Source of the DNA: Candidatus Enterenecus merdae | GTDB taxonomy: Bacteria; Bacillota; Clostridia; Oscillospirales; Oscillospiraceae | DNA length: 42,897 bases | Reading direction: 5' to 3' | Assembly (NCBI GenBank): GCA_018716385.1 | Contig: DVJZ01000024.1 | Span: forward strand, 1-42,897 | Shown: piece after piece, positions 14,716 through 22,790 of the stretch | How positions within the stretch are numbered: the first letter of the stretch is position 1 | Layout of the letters: the number at the start of each line of letters is the position of its first letter | Program-made: the position numbers and the translations under genes | The notes under the pieces: model-generated | Databases searched by the model: none | What the model was told of the DNA's origin: nothing | What the model saw: the letters and a program-made list of their open reading frames with translations, nothing else

Positions 14716-15768
14716 ATGAGCATATCTCTGGCGGACTTTCTGCTCCAGCTGGTGGGCAACCCGGTGCTGGCGGTCACGGTGCTGCTCACCTTAGGGGTGA
14801 TCCTGGTCAACGGCTGGACGGACGCGCCCAACGCCATTGCCACCTGTGTCTCCACCCAGTCCCTGTCCCCCCGGGCGGCCATCCTGATGGCGGCGGTGTT
14901 CAACTTTCTGGGGGTGCTGGTGATGACCCTGGTCAACGCCAGCGTGGCAGCTACCATCTACAACATGGTGGACTTCGGCGGGGACACCGGCCAGGCGCTG
15001 GTGGCCCTGTGCGCGGCCCTGTTCGCCATTGTGGCCTGGGCGGTGGCGGCCTGGTGGTTCGGCATCCCCACCAGCGAGAGCCACGCCCTCATCGCCGGGC
15101 TGTCCGGCGCGGCCATCGCCCTGCACGGGGGGCTGGCGGGCATCAACGGGGGGGAGTGGGTCAAGGTGCTCTATGGGCTGGCGCTGTCCACCGGGCTGGG
15201 CTTCGCCCTGGGCTGGATCGCTGTGCGGGGGGTGGAGCTGGTGTGCCGGGGGATGGACCGGCGCAAGACCCTGGGCTTCTTCCGCGGAGCGCAGGCGGTG
15301 GGCGGGGCGGCCATGGCCTTCATGCACGGGGCCCAGGACGGGCAGAAGTTCATGGGAGTGTTCCTGCTGGGCATCTTCCTGGCCAACGGCCAGGGGGATG
15401 TGGGCAGCTTCCGCATCCCCATCTGGCTGATGGTGCTGTGCAGCGTAGTGATGGCGCTGGGCACCTCCATCGGCGGGTACCGGATCATCAAGGCGGTGGG
15501 CATGGACATGGTCAAGTTGGAGAAGTATCAGGGCTTTGCCGCCGACTTGGCCGGGGCGGGGTGCTTGCTGCTGTCCTCGCTGACGGGGATCCCGGTGTCC
15601 ACCACCCACACCAAGACCACCGCCATCATGGGGGTGGGGGCAGCCCGGCGGCTGTCCAGCGTCAACTGGGGCGTGGTGCGAGAGATGGTGCTGACCTGGG
15701 TGCTGACCTTCCCTGGCTGCGGGCTGATCGGCTTTCTCATGGCAAGGTTGTTCATGTGGCTGTTCTGA
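14716..15768 (+). CDS. pit: PiT-family inorganic phosphate transporter
   Basis: 350 residues from ATG 14716, with GAGAGGGA upstream. Two inverted halves carry the PiT signature: LVNGWTDAPNAIATCVSTQ near the N-terminus and GAAMAFMHGAQDGQKFMGV in the middle, with TSESHALIAGLSGAAIA and a later GIPVSTTHTKTTAIMGVG. About ten membrane segments are visible. The protein takes up phosphate by symport with H+ or Na+. The next gene, 30 bases downstream, is the DUF47 partner that commonly accompanies PiT transporters. Confidence 0.9.
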   Translation: MSISLADFLLQLVGNPVLAVTVLLTLGVILVNGWTDAPNAIATCVSTQSLSPRAAILMAAVFNFLGVLVMTLVNASVAATIYNMVDFGGDTGQALVALCAALFAIVAWAVAAWWFGIPTSESHALIAGLSGAAIALHGGLAGINGGEWVKVLYGLALSTGLGFALGWIAVRGVELVCRGMDRRKTLGFFRGAQAVGGAAMAFMHGAQDGQKFMGVFLLGIFLANGQGDVGSFRIPIWLMVLCSVVMALGTSIGGYRIIKAVGMDMVKLEKYQGFAADLAGAGCLLLSSLTGIPVSTTHTKTTAIMGVGAARRLSSVNWGVVREMVLTWVLTFPGCGLIGFLMARLFMWLF

Positions 15769-15798
15769 CCTGGCGGGAAGCAGAGAGGAGAGGACACG

Positions 15799-16419
15799 AT
15801 GGCGAAAAAGGGAATGAACTATTTTGACGCCTTCACCCAGGGGGTGGAGTTCGGATGCCAGGCTGCGGCGCTGCTGCGGGACTGCTTTGCACAATATGAC
15901 CCGGAGCAGCTGCCCCAGCGCATGGAGGAGATGCATCGGATCGAGCACGCCGCCGACGAGATGAAGCACGGGATGATGCAGAGCCTGCTGCGGGAGTTTT
16001 TGCCCCCCATCGAGCGGGAGGATATTATGGAGCTGGCCAACACCATCGACGACGTGACCGACAGCATTGAGGACGTGCTGCTGCGGCTGTACATGTTCAA
16101 CATCACCCGGCTGCGCCCAGATGTGCAGGAGTTTGCCGAGGTGATCGCGCGGCTGTGCGCCGCGCTCAAGCAGATGGCCGGGGAGATGCACAATTTCCGC
16201 CGGTCCACCCAGATCCGGGAGCTGGTGATCGAGATCAACCACCTGGAGGAGGAGGGGGACCGGCTGTATAGCAAGGCCATGCGCCAGCTGTATACCAGCC
16301 AGGAGGACCCGGTGGCGGTGATGGCCTGGACCACCCTCTATGACCATCTGGAGAAGTGCTGCGACCGGTGTGAGGATGTGGCCGACGTGGTGGAACGGGT
16401 CATCATGAAGAACACTTGA
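15799..16419 (+). CDS. DUF47-family PhoU-like phosphate transport regulator
   Basis: 206 residues, almost wholly helical and charged, as in PhoU-like bundles. It has repeated acidic metal-site motifs (RIEHAADEMKHGM; DDVTDSIEDVL; NHLEEEGDRLYSKAM). DUF47 proteins are encoded next to PiT transporters and are thought to regulate them or modulate phosphate uptake, probably at the membrane's inner face. GAGAGGAG lies before the ATG. It ends at a GC-rich hairpin shared with the convergent sfsA gene. Confidence 0.85.
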   Translation: MAKKGMNYFDAFTQGVEFGCQAAALLRDCFAQYDPEQLPQRMEEMHRIEHAADEMKHGMMQSLLREFLPPIEREDIMELANTIDDVTDSIEDVLLRLYMFNITRLRPDVQEFAEVIARLCAALKQMAGEMHNFRRSTQIRELVIEINHLEEEGDRLYSKAMRQLYTSQEDPVAVMAWTTLYDHLEKCCDRCEDVADVVERVIMKNT

Positions 16420-16423
16420 ATAA

Positions 16424-16459
16424 GACCAGCGGGGCTGCCGATGGGCGGCCCCGCTGGTC
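16424..16459. terminator. Hairpin between convergent DUF47 and sfsA genes
   Basis: GACCAGCGGGGC (16424-16435) pairs with GCCCCGCTGGTC (16448-16459). T runs are poor on both sides, so termination strength is uncertain. Confidence 0.55.
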
Positions 16460-16472
16460 AAGTGGAAGAGGG

Positions 16473-17171
16473 TTACAGGCTGGGTGGGAAGAGGCTGACG
16501 GGCACTGGGGCGTCCAGCTCCAGCCGGTCCGGCGCCACCTGGCAGTCCATGGCCAGGACTTGTACCCCAGCCGCTGCCGCCTCCCGCAGGGCCTGGCCGA
16601 AAGCGGGGTGGGTGCGCTCGTTGGGACAGAACAGGCGGCAGCCCTTCATCTGGAGCACAAGGCACACCGTGCAGGCATACCCCTCTCCCTGGGCCCGGGC
16701 CAGCTCCCGCAGGTGCTTGACCCCCCGCAGGGTGGGCGCGTCGGGGAATAGGGCTAGGCCGCCCTCCTCCAGGGTGCATCCCTTGACCTCCACAAAGCCC
16801 TTCGCCCCGGCAGCGTCCTCCCAGTAGAAATCGAAGCGAGAGGCGCCCCAGGTGGTCTCCGGCCGGAGCAGGGTGAGGTTTGGGCGGAACCGGCCGGCCC
16901 GGGCCCACTCGGCGAACACCTGGTTGGGAGCCTGGGCGTCCAGGTTGATGAGCAGCCCGTCCTTGTCCACGGCGATCAGGTCAAAGCGGGTCTTGCGGTT
17001 GGGATTGCCGCTCTGCTCCAGGTAGACGGTGCGGCCGGGCAGGAGCAGCTCCCGGCATCGGCCGGTGTTTTTCACGTGGACGATTTCCTCCCGCCCGTCC
17101 AGCTCCACCTGGGCGATGAACCGGTTGGGGCGGGCCAGGAAGCGGGCGGGCTGGACAGCGTGATAGCGCAT
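16473..17171 (-). CDS. sfsA: SfsA, sugar fermentation stimulation protein homologue
   Basis: 232 residues, the normal length. Family motifs are VHVKNTGRCRELLLPG, DLIAVDKDGLLINLDAQAPN, FDFYWEDAAGAKGFVEVKGCTLEEGGLALFPDAPT and RGVKHLRELA. The E-V-K in the third motif belongs to a PD-(D/E)XK-type nuclease site, and SfsA proteins are now regarded as DNA/RNA nucleases, although first described in maltose regulation in E. coli. AGGAGA precedes the ATG. The gene is divergent from the DUF1643 gene, with about 145 bases between. Confidence 0.9.
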   Translation of the reverse strand: MRYHAVQPARFLARPNRFIAQVELDGREEIVHVKNTGRCRELLLPGRTVYLEQSGNPNRKTRFDLIAVDKDGLLINLDAQAPNQVFAEWARAGRFRPNLTLLRPETTWGASRFDFYWEDAAGAKGFVEVKGCTLEEGGLALFPDAPTLRGVKHLRELARAQGEGYACTVCLVLQMKGCRLFCPNERTHPAFGQALREAAAAGVQVLAMDCQVAPDRLELDAPVPVSLFPPSL

Positions 17172-17315
17172 GGGGGTCTCCTTTCAGGACGGTTTTCGTC
17201 CATGGGCTGCTGTCAGGGATGAGGAGCTGTGGCCAAAGGGGAGAATCGCCTCTGGTGGGGTACCCCCACGCAAGAGGGGGAGGACAATCCCCGCGCCATG
17301 GAAGGAGGGAGCAAG

Positions 17316-17963
17316 ATGCACATTCCAGAGGGGCCTACCAGCCAGCTGGCTTTGGTGGACTTTGCCCGGGCGCTGGCCCAGGCCCAGCAGCCAAACCCGG
17401 CCTATGAGATTACAAAATGGATTTATGTACCGAATGATTACGAAGAGTATCGTTATATCCTGGGCACCCGGGGAGAAAATCCCTTGATCTGCCTGGGGAT
17501 CAACCCGTCCACCGCCGCGCCAAACCGGCTGGACAACACCCTGAAGTCGGTGCAGCGGGTAGCCGGGCACAACGGCTTTGACAGCTTTCTCATGCTCAAT
17601 GTCTATGCCCAGCGGGCCACCGATCCCAACCACATGGAGGGGGAGGGCAATCCCCGGCTCCACCGGGAGAACCTGGCGGCCTTTGACTATGCGCTGGGGC
17701 TGGGACGGGGGGAGGCCCCAGCGGTGTGGGCGGCCTGGGGGGCCCTGATTGAGAAGCGGGCTTACCTAGCCGGATACCTCCGGGATCTGGTGGAGGTGGG
17801 GCAGGCCCACAATGCCCGCTGGTATAGTGCGGGCCCCCGCTCCCGGAAAGGGCATCCCCACCACCCACTCTATCTGCGCCGGGACAGCGTGCTGGAAGCG
17901 TTCCCGGTAGAGGACTATTTGGAACGGCTGGGGCAGCCGGCCCCCGCCTCCCAGCCCCGCTGA
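17316..17963 (+). CDS. DUF1643-family protein
   Basis: 215 residues from ATG 17316, which has GAAGGAGGG 8 bases upstream; an in-frame start at 17229 lacks this. The features YRYILGTRGENPLICLGINPSTAA, NGFDSFLMLNVYAQRATDP and WAAWGALIEKRAYL belong to DUF1643, whose members are small soluble proteins of unknown function, often near mobile or nucleotide-related genes. No catalytic role can be assigned. A strong terminator follows. Confidence 0.75.
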   Translation: MHIPEGPTSQLALVDFARALAQAQQPNPAYEITKWIYVPNDYEEYRYILGTRGENPLICLGINPSTAAPNRLDNTLKSVQRVAGHNGFDSFLMLNVYAQRATDPNHMEGEGNPRLHRENLAAFDYALGLGRGEAPAVWAAWGALIEKRAYLAGYLRDLVEVGQAHNARWYSAGPRSRKGHPHHPLYLRRDSVLEAFPVEDYLERLGQPAPASQPR

Positions 17964-17976
17964 CGGCAGCGGACAA

Positions 17977-18019
17977 GCCGCCCCCAGCCGCAGATCGCAG
18001 CTGGGGGCTGGCCTTTTTT
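17977..18019 (+). terminator. Terminator of the DUF1643 gene
   Basis: GCCGCCCCCAGC (17977-17988) pairs with GCTGGGGGCTGGC (18000-18012), followed by six T residues. Confidence 0.9.
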
Positions 18020-18043
18020 AAAACGGATGGGACGTGCGCTTTT

Positions 18044-18096
18044 GCATCCCTCGTTTTGGTCTATCCGGATTGCTCGCGATGGCTCGGACACTATGA
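18044..18096 (+). repeat. 53-base imperfect direct repeat, copy A
   Basis: 41 of 53 positions match copy B at 18181-18233 by direct comparison. A shared core GCTCGC with flanking GG and GGCTCGGAC forms a small hairpin in each. Confidence 0.6.
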
Positions 18097-18180
18097 TGGC
18101 TTCACGCCTCGCCTGCTCGCAACGGTTGGCTTCCCTCCGTCTCAGGACACAAACGAAAACGCAGGCACATTTCCTGGCTT

Positions 18181-18233
18181 GCATCCCTTGCTCCGATCTA
18201 CCCGGCCTGCTCGCAACGGCTCGGACGATATGA
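18181..18233 (+). repeat. 53-base imperfect direct repeat, copy B
   Basis: Second copy of the repeat at 18044-18096. A third partial core CCTGCTCGCAACGG lies between them at 18112-18125. The repeats fill the gap between a terminator and the convergent PII-like gene. Confidence 0.6.
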
Positions 18234-18234
18234 T

Positions 18235-18915
18235 TTAGTCCAGCCGGGCGGTCTGCTCGATGGGCAGGGAGATGACCGCAGCTTGGGCGTCGGTGCGCAT
18301 CCCATGGGCGCGGTCAATGGCCTCCATGATGGCGGCCCGCTCCCGGTTGTGGGCCACGATGGCCACCACTTCCTTTTCCGCCTGGAGGGTGATGCCCACA
18401 AACTGCTCCACCTCCCCCGCCTCGGTCCAGCGGGCCCGGATGATGGTGCCTCCCCGGGCGCCGGCGGCCCGGGCAGTGTCCATGACCGCATCGGTATAGC
18501 CCTGGTTGACGCTCACCAGGATCAAGCTGTGGTGGCAGCCTTGCTCCATGCTCTGTTCTCCCCTTTCCGGATCCATTTGCTCCAGCCGGGACAGGCACAC
18601 GGCCAGGATAGCGCTCATCCCCGAGATATTCAGAGAGAAGGCGATGCCCTGGGCGTCCAGCTTGGAACGGTCATCTTCTTTCAGGTGATACATCAGCTGC
18701 CGCACGGTGTCCCTGGGGCCGAAGGTGAGCACCACATCCCGTTCCGTGGTGCCAAAACCCAGGGTGTCCAGCAGATGGGAGGCCGCCGTACCCCGGCCGG
18801 CCGCCTGGTTGTGGTGCAGCAGTCTATAGTCCTTGTAGTGGGCCACCAGATGGGCCCCTTTCCCACGCTCCACAATCGAGACCAGCAGCTGCATGGGGCT
18901 GATGGCAGGTTCCAT
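18235..18915 (-). CDS. Tandem PII-like regulatory protein
   Basis: 226 residues that look like two PII-type ferredoxin-fold domains in a row (about 8-100 and 124-215). The second contains GARGGTIIRARWTEAGEVEQFVGITLQAEKEVVAIVAHNRERAAIMEAI, typical of PII/CutA-like proteins around the T loop. Canonical PII proteins are about 112 residues and sense ATP, ADP and 2-oxoglutarate. The gene begins 3 bases after the DUF1538 stop, and its GGGAGG ribosome site is inside the DUF1538 coding end, so it is probably the regulator of that membrane protein. The ligand is unknown. Confidence 0.7.
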   Translation of the reverse strand: MEPAISPMQLLVSIVERGKGAHLVAHYKDYRLLHHNQAAGRGTAASHLLDTLGFGTTERDVVLTFGPRDTVRQLMYHLKEDDRSKLDAQGIAFSLNISGMSAILAVCLSRLEQMDPERGEQSMEQGCHHSLILVSVNQGYTDAVMDTARAAGARGGTIIRARWTEAGEVEQFVGITLQAEKEVVAIVAHNRERAAIMEAIDRAHGMRTDAQAAVISLPIEQTARLD

Positions 18916-18918
18916 GGC

Positions 18919-20454
18919 CTACACCTCCCAGTATACGATTCCGGCCTCCAGCCCCGCCAGCTCATCCCGCAGGGCCTGGCGCAGGGCCTTGGCGGCCCGG
19001 CGGGCCCTGAGCTTGCCATACAGGCCCAGGGCCTGTATGGTGCACAGCGGGGTCATGGCCACCAGCGCCACGATGCCAAAGGCGTCGGTAAGCACGTTGC
19101 CCCCCACCGCCTCGCAGGCCCCCATGGCCAGGGGGAGCAGGAAGGTGGTGGTCATGGGGCCGGAAGCCACGCCGCCTGAGTCGAAGGCCACGCCGGTGAA
19201 CATCTGGGGCACGAAGAAGGTCAGGGCCAGGGCGACAGCGTAGCCGGGGATCAGGAACCAGAGGATGGACAGCCCGGTCAGGATGCGCAGCATAGCCAGG
19301 CCCACGGACAGGGCGATGCCGATGGACAGCGCGTGGTTGATGGACTTCTGGGTGATGGAGCCGTTGGAGATCTCCTCCACCTGGCGGGCCAGCACCCGCA
19401 CCGCCGGCTCGGCCCGGACGATGAAGTAGCCCACCAGCGCGCCGATGGGCACCAGCATCCACTCGGTCCCCCCCGAGGCAATGCCCGCCCCGATGGTGGC
19501 GCCGGCGGGGAGAAAGCCCACGTTGACCCCCACCAAGAAGAGCACCAGGCCCAGGTAGGTGTACACCAGCCCCACCAGGATACGCCCGAGCTGATGGCGC
19601 TGGAAGCGGCGGAAGGCCAGCTGGAACAGGGCGAAGATGGCCAGGATAGGCAACAGGGCCACGGCCACCTCGGCGGTGTAGGCGGGCAGCTCCTCCAGGA
19701 ACAGGGCAGCGGCCTGCTGGGTGGAGGCCACCTCGGGGACGACCACGGGGGTATAGGCCGCGTCCACGCCGGGCAGGGCCAGCCCCAGCACCATGACGGC
19801 CAGGATAGGGCCGATGGAGCAGAGGGCGATCAGGCCAAAGGAATCGCTGCTGGAGTTCTTGTCGCTGCGCCGGGCCGCCAGGCCGATGCCCAAGGCCATG
19901 ATGAAGGGCACCGTGATGGGGCCCGTGGTGACGCCGCCGGAGTCGAAGGCAGCGGGGACGAAGGTGTCGGGCGCGAAGTAGGACAGGGCGAACACCAGGA
20001 TGTAGAAGAACAGCAGGGCATAGGACAACGGGATGTTGAGCAGCATCCGCACTTGGGCCGCCACCAGAAAGAAACCTACCCCCACGGCCACGGCCAGGAT
20101 CAGGGTCATATTCTCCACCGAGGGCAGCTGCTCGGCCAGCACCTGCAAATCGGGCTCGGCGATGGTGACCACCACGCCCAGCACGAAGCAGATCAGCAGC
20201 GGGGTCAGCACCCGCCTGGTCTTGCTGATCTGCACGCCGATGCCGTCCCCCATGGGAATCATGGACATATCCACGCCCAGGGAGAACAGGCCCATGCCGA
20301 ACACCAGCAAGATGGCTCCAAAGAGAAAGAGCACCATGGTACCCGGGGTGAGGGGTGCGATGGTGAGGCTGATGACCAGCACGATGGCAGTGATGGGCAG
20401 TACAGACGCCAGAGATTCCTGTATCTTTTCTAACAGCAATTTGTTATGTCGCAA
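18919..20454 (-). CDS. DUF1538 membrane protein, putative transporter
   Basis: 511 residues starting at a TTG after AAAGGGGG. It has a dozen or so hydrophobic segments arranged as two homologous halves, each with the same motif: FDSGGVTTGPITVPFIMALG at residue 170 and FDSGGVASGPMTTTFLLPL at 424. Duplicated re-entrant-type motifs of this kind suggest a secondary transporter or channel, but the substrate of DUF1538 proteins is not known to me. It is encoded directly upstream of a tandem PII-like protein, which suggests control by a nucleotide or metabolite signal. Promoter at 20526-20554. Confidence 0.8.
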   Translation of the reverse strand: MRHNKLLLEKIQESLASVLPITAIVLVISLTIAPLTPGTMVLFLFGAILLVFGMGLFSLGVDMSMIPMGDGIGVQISKTRRVLTPLLICFVLGVVVTIAEPDLQVLAEQLPSVENMTLILAVAVGVGFFLVAAQVRMLLNIPLSYALLFFYILVFALSYFAPDTFVPAAFDSGGVTTGPITVPFIMALGIGLAARRSDKNSSSDSFGLIALCSIGPILAVMVLGLALPGVDAAYTPVVVPEVASTQQAAALFLEELPAYTAEVAVALLPILAIFALFQLAFRRFQRHQLGRILVGLVYTYLGLVLFLVGVNVGFLPAGATIGAGIASGGTEWMLVPIGALVGYFIVRAEPAVRVLARQVEEISNGSITQKSINHALSIGIALSVGLAMLRILTGLSILWFLIPGYAVALALTFFVPQMFTGVAFDSGGVASGPMTTTFLLPLAMGACEAVGGNVLTDAFGIVALVAMTPLCTIQALGLYGKLRARRAAKALRQALRDELAGLEAGIVYWEV

Positions 20455-20525
20455 AAGGGCCCCCTTTCCGTCCGCTGGCCCAGGCCGGGTTGGTCCGGGC
20501 CGTTTGAAGTGTGTTGGTTATCCTT

Positions 20526-20554
20526 ATCTTACCACAGATTGGCCCCGGGCACAA
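20526..20554 (-). promoter_or_regulatory. Promoter of the DUF1538-PII operon
   Basis: Minus strand: TTGTGC (20554-20549), 17-base spacer, TAAGAT (20531-20526), with TGTGG just before the -10. Confidence 0.55.
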
Positions 20555-20566
20555 GTCCAAACCAAA

Positions 20567-20591
20567 CGGGCCCGCCCAGAGGGCGGGCCCG
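20567..20591 (-). terminator. GC-rich hairpin after psuG
   Basis: CGGGCCCGCCC (20567-20577) / GGGCGGGCCCG (20581-20591) with an AGA loop; on the minus strand it is followed by GTTTGGTTTGG. It shares the GGGCCCGCC arm with hairpins at 22755 and 25667. Confidence 0.65.
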
Positions 20592-20607
20592 AAGGGATCG
20601 GATCTGC

Positions 20608-21522
20608 TCAGGACTGGGCGGCCAGACACACCGCGATGCGGGCGGCCAGCCGGGCGTTGTGGTAGACCAGCTGGATGTTGGACTCCAGGCTGTCCCCCCC
20701 GGTAAGCTCCTTGACCTTGGCCAGCAGGAAGGGGGTGGTCTGCTTGCCGTGGATGCCCTGGGCCGTCGCCTGGGCCACGGCCTCGTCAATGGCCCGGTTG
20801 ATGACCTGGGGGTCCATGGCAAACTGGTCGGGGATGGGATTGGTCACCAGCATACCGCCCAGATTCAGCGCCCGGCTGGCCCGGAAGGCGGCGGCGATCT
20901 CTTCGGGGGTGTCCATGCGGTAGTCCACGGGATAGCCGCTCTTGGAGGTGTAAAAGGCGGGCAGCTCGTCGGTGCCGTAGCCCACCACGGGCACTCCTTT
21001 GGTCTCCAGATACTCCAGGGTCAGGCCCAGGTCCAGGATGGACTTGGCCCCCGCGCACACCACCAGCACCGGGGTACGGGCCAGCTCCTCCAGGTCGGCG
21101 GAGATGTCCATAGTGACCTCCGCCCCCCGGTGGACGCCGCCGATGCCCCCGGTGGCGAACACCTCCACCCCGGCCAGGGCGGCGATGAACATGGTGGTGG
21201 CCACGGTGGTGGCCCCGTCCGCCCCACGGGCGGCCAGCACCGCCAGGTCCCGGCGGCTGGCCTTACTGACATCCTGCCCCTTTTTGCCCAGGTGTTCAAT
21301 TTCCTGCTGGGTGAGGCCCAGCTTCAGCCTGCCACCCAGGATGGCCACGGTGGCGGGCACCGCGCCGCTGTCCCGGACGATGCGTTCCACCTGCAAAGCG
21401 GTTTCCACGTTCTGGGGATAGGGCATACCGTGGGAGATGATGGTGGACTCCAGGGCCACTACGGGCTGGCCCGCGTCCAGGGCCTGGCGCACCTGAGGGG
21501 CGACGTCCAGATAGCGATTCAT
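20608..21522 (-). CDS. psuG: Pseudouridine-5'-phosphate glycosidase
   Basis: 304 residues. PsuG splits pseudouridine 5'-phosphate into uracil and ribose 5-phosphate. Diagnostic sequences are ALESTIISHGMPYPQN, KASRRDLAVLAARGADGATTVATTM, VFATGGIGGVHRG and CAGAKSILDLG. Relative to E. coli PsuG, Glu25, Lys87, Asp143 and Lys160 fall at a constant offset of six from the active-site residues Glu31, Lys93, Asp149 and Lys166. The start overlaps the stop of the kinase gene by four bases, giving the expected kinase-glycosidase pathway order. Confidence 0.93.
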   Translation of the reverse strand: MNRYLDVAPQVRQALDAGQPVVALESTIISHGMPYPQNVETALQVERIVRDSGAVPATVAILGGRLKLGLTQQEIEHLGKKGQDVSKASRRDLAVLAARGADGATTVATTMFIAALAGVEVFATGGIGGVHRGAEVTMDISADLEELARTPVLVVCAGAKSILDLGLTLEYLETKGVPVVGYGTDELPAFYTSKSGYPVDYRMDTPEEIAAAFRASRALNLGGMLVTNPIPDQFAMDPQVINRAIDEAVAQATAQGIHGKQTTPFLLAKVKELTGGDSLESNIQLVYHNARLAARIAVCLAAQS

Positions 21523-22661
21523 AGGGATCCCTCCGTGTTTGAATTTTGGCCCCCGGCGGGGGTTGAGTGAGGCTGGCGGTTGCCGGCCATGCGTTGGAGC
21601 AGGGCCTGCTGGCTCATGGCGGGGTTGATGGTCTCCGGGCTCTCCATGGCCACCGCCCCCGCGGCCAGGGCGGCCCGGGCGGTGCCCTCCAGGCCGGTGC
21701 CCTGAAGATAGGCCCAGGCCAGGGCGGCCATGGCGGCGTCCCCACAGCCGGTGGTGTTGGCCATCTCCCCGGGGTAGCAGGGCAGGAGCAGGCGCTGGCC
21801 CCGGCGATCGGCGGCCAGCAGGCCTTCGGCCCCCAGGCTGATGAACACCCGGTGCAGGCCGGTGGCCAGCAGGGCGTCAGCCGCGGCATACAGGCTGTCC
21901 TGGTCTGTGATGGCCACCCCGGAGAGCAGCTGGGCCTCCATGCGGTTGGGCTTGATGGTGTGCAGCCTGCCCAGGCAGGGGCGCAGCCGCCCGGCCTTGG
22001 CAGTGGACACCGGGTCGGCAAAGATGGGGGGCGTGGCGTGCTGGCACAGCCAGGCGATGGACTGCTCCGGGATGTTGGTATCCACCACGATGAGCTGGGC
22101 ACGATTGAGTACGTTCAGCCGGCTGGCCAGATAGTCGGGGGTGACGTGGCGGAAGATGTCCATGTCGCTCACCGCCAGCTCCATCTCCCCGTCCGGCCCG
22201 GCCAGGAACAGGTAGGTGGAGCTGGTCTGGCCCGGCACCTGGAGAGCGTGGGAGAGGTCGATGCCCAGCTGGCCGCAGCCGGCGGCCACCGCGTGGGCAA
22301 ACTCGTCGTCCCCCATGGCGGTGAGGAAGGTGACCTCCAGGCCAAGCAGGGCCATGTTATGGGCGATGTTGCGCCCCACGCCCCCCATGGATATCCGCAC
22401 CCGGCCGGGGTTGGAATCCCGGGGGACCAGGGGGGATAGGGCGGTGCCGCCGATGTCCTTGGTCACGCCCCCCACCACAGCCACATAAGGGGCGGTTTGA
22501 ACCACATAGCCCCGGCCCAGGATGCACCCCTTTTTCATCAGGTTGGAGATGTGCACCGCCACCGAGGACCGGGTGATACCCGCCCGGTCCGCCAGCTCCT
22601 GCTGGGAGATCATGGGGTTTTCCTCGATCCACCGGAGGATCTGCCGTTCCCGCTGGGTCAT
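21519..22661 (-). CDS. psuK: Pseudouridine kinase with N-terminal winged helix
   Basis: 380 residues. Residues 1-57 (MTQRERQILRWIEENPMISQ, QELADRAGITRSSVAVHIS) are a winged helix-turn-helix. From about 59 it is a PfkB-family sugar kinase with GGVTKDIGG, GGVGRNIAHNMALLG and the catalytic TTGCGDAAMAALAW. It would phosphorylate pseudouridine at the 5' hydroxyl for PsuG, which is coupled downstream by ATGA. The fused DNA-binding domain suggests that it also represses its own operon, and a perfect 12-bp palindrome lies between its promoter and start. Confidence 0.88.
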   Translation of the reverse strand: MTQRERQILRWIEENPMISQQELADRAGITRSSVAVHISNLMKKGCILGRGYVVQTAPYVAVVGGVTKDIGGTALSPLVPRDSNPGRVRISMGGVGRNIAHNMALLGLEVTFLTAMGDDEFAHAVAAGCGQLGIDLSHALQVPGQTSSTYLFLAGPDGEMELAVSDMDIFRHVTPDYLASRLNVLNRAQLIVVDTNIPEQSIAWLCQHATPPIFADPVSTAKAGRLRPCLGRLHTIKPNRMEAQLLSGVAITDQDSLYAAADALLATGLHRVFISLGAEGLLAADRRGQRLLLPCYPGEMANTTGCGDAAMAALAWAYLQGTGLEGTARAALAAGAVAMESPETINPAMSQQALLQRMAGNRQPHSTPAGGQNSNTEGSL

Positions 22662-22677
22662 GGCACATACCTCCTAA

Positions 22678-22689
22678 ATAAATATTTAT
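22678..22689. promoter_or_regulatory. Candidate operator of psuK-psuG
   Basis: ATAAATATTTAT, a perfect palindrome between the -10 and the ribosome site of psuK. It is a plausible site for the winged helix of PsuK. Confidence 0.4.
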
Positions 22690-22706
22690 GATATAAACCT
22701 ATGCTT

Positions 22707-22735
22707 ATAATAAGGGGTGGAACGGAAAAAGTCAA
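22707..22735 (-). promoter_or_regulatory. Promoter of psuK-psuG
   Basis: Minus strand: TTGACT (22735-22730), 17-base spacer, TATTAT (22712-22707). Confidence 0.75.
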
Positions 22736-22745
22736 GGGGGAGAGG

Positions 22746-22783
22746 AAAAAAGAGCCGGGCCCGCCCAAATGGGGCGGGCCCGG
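22746..22783 (-). terminator. Terminator of the VanZ-containing operon
   Basis: CCGGGCCCGCCC (22755-22766) / GGGCGGGCCCGG (22772-22783); on the minus strand it is followed by CTCTTTTTT. Confidence 0.85.
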
Positions 22784-22790
22784 AAAGGGG

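Noticed and set aside
14791-16908. 705-residue open frame on the minus strand opposite the phosphate transporter genes
   Set aside because: Shadow frame rich in His, Gln, Pro and Gly; it covers two well-supported genes and runs into sfsA in another frame.
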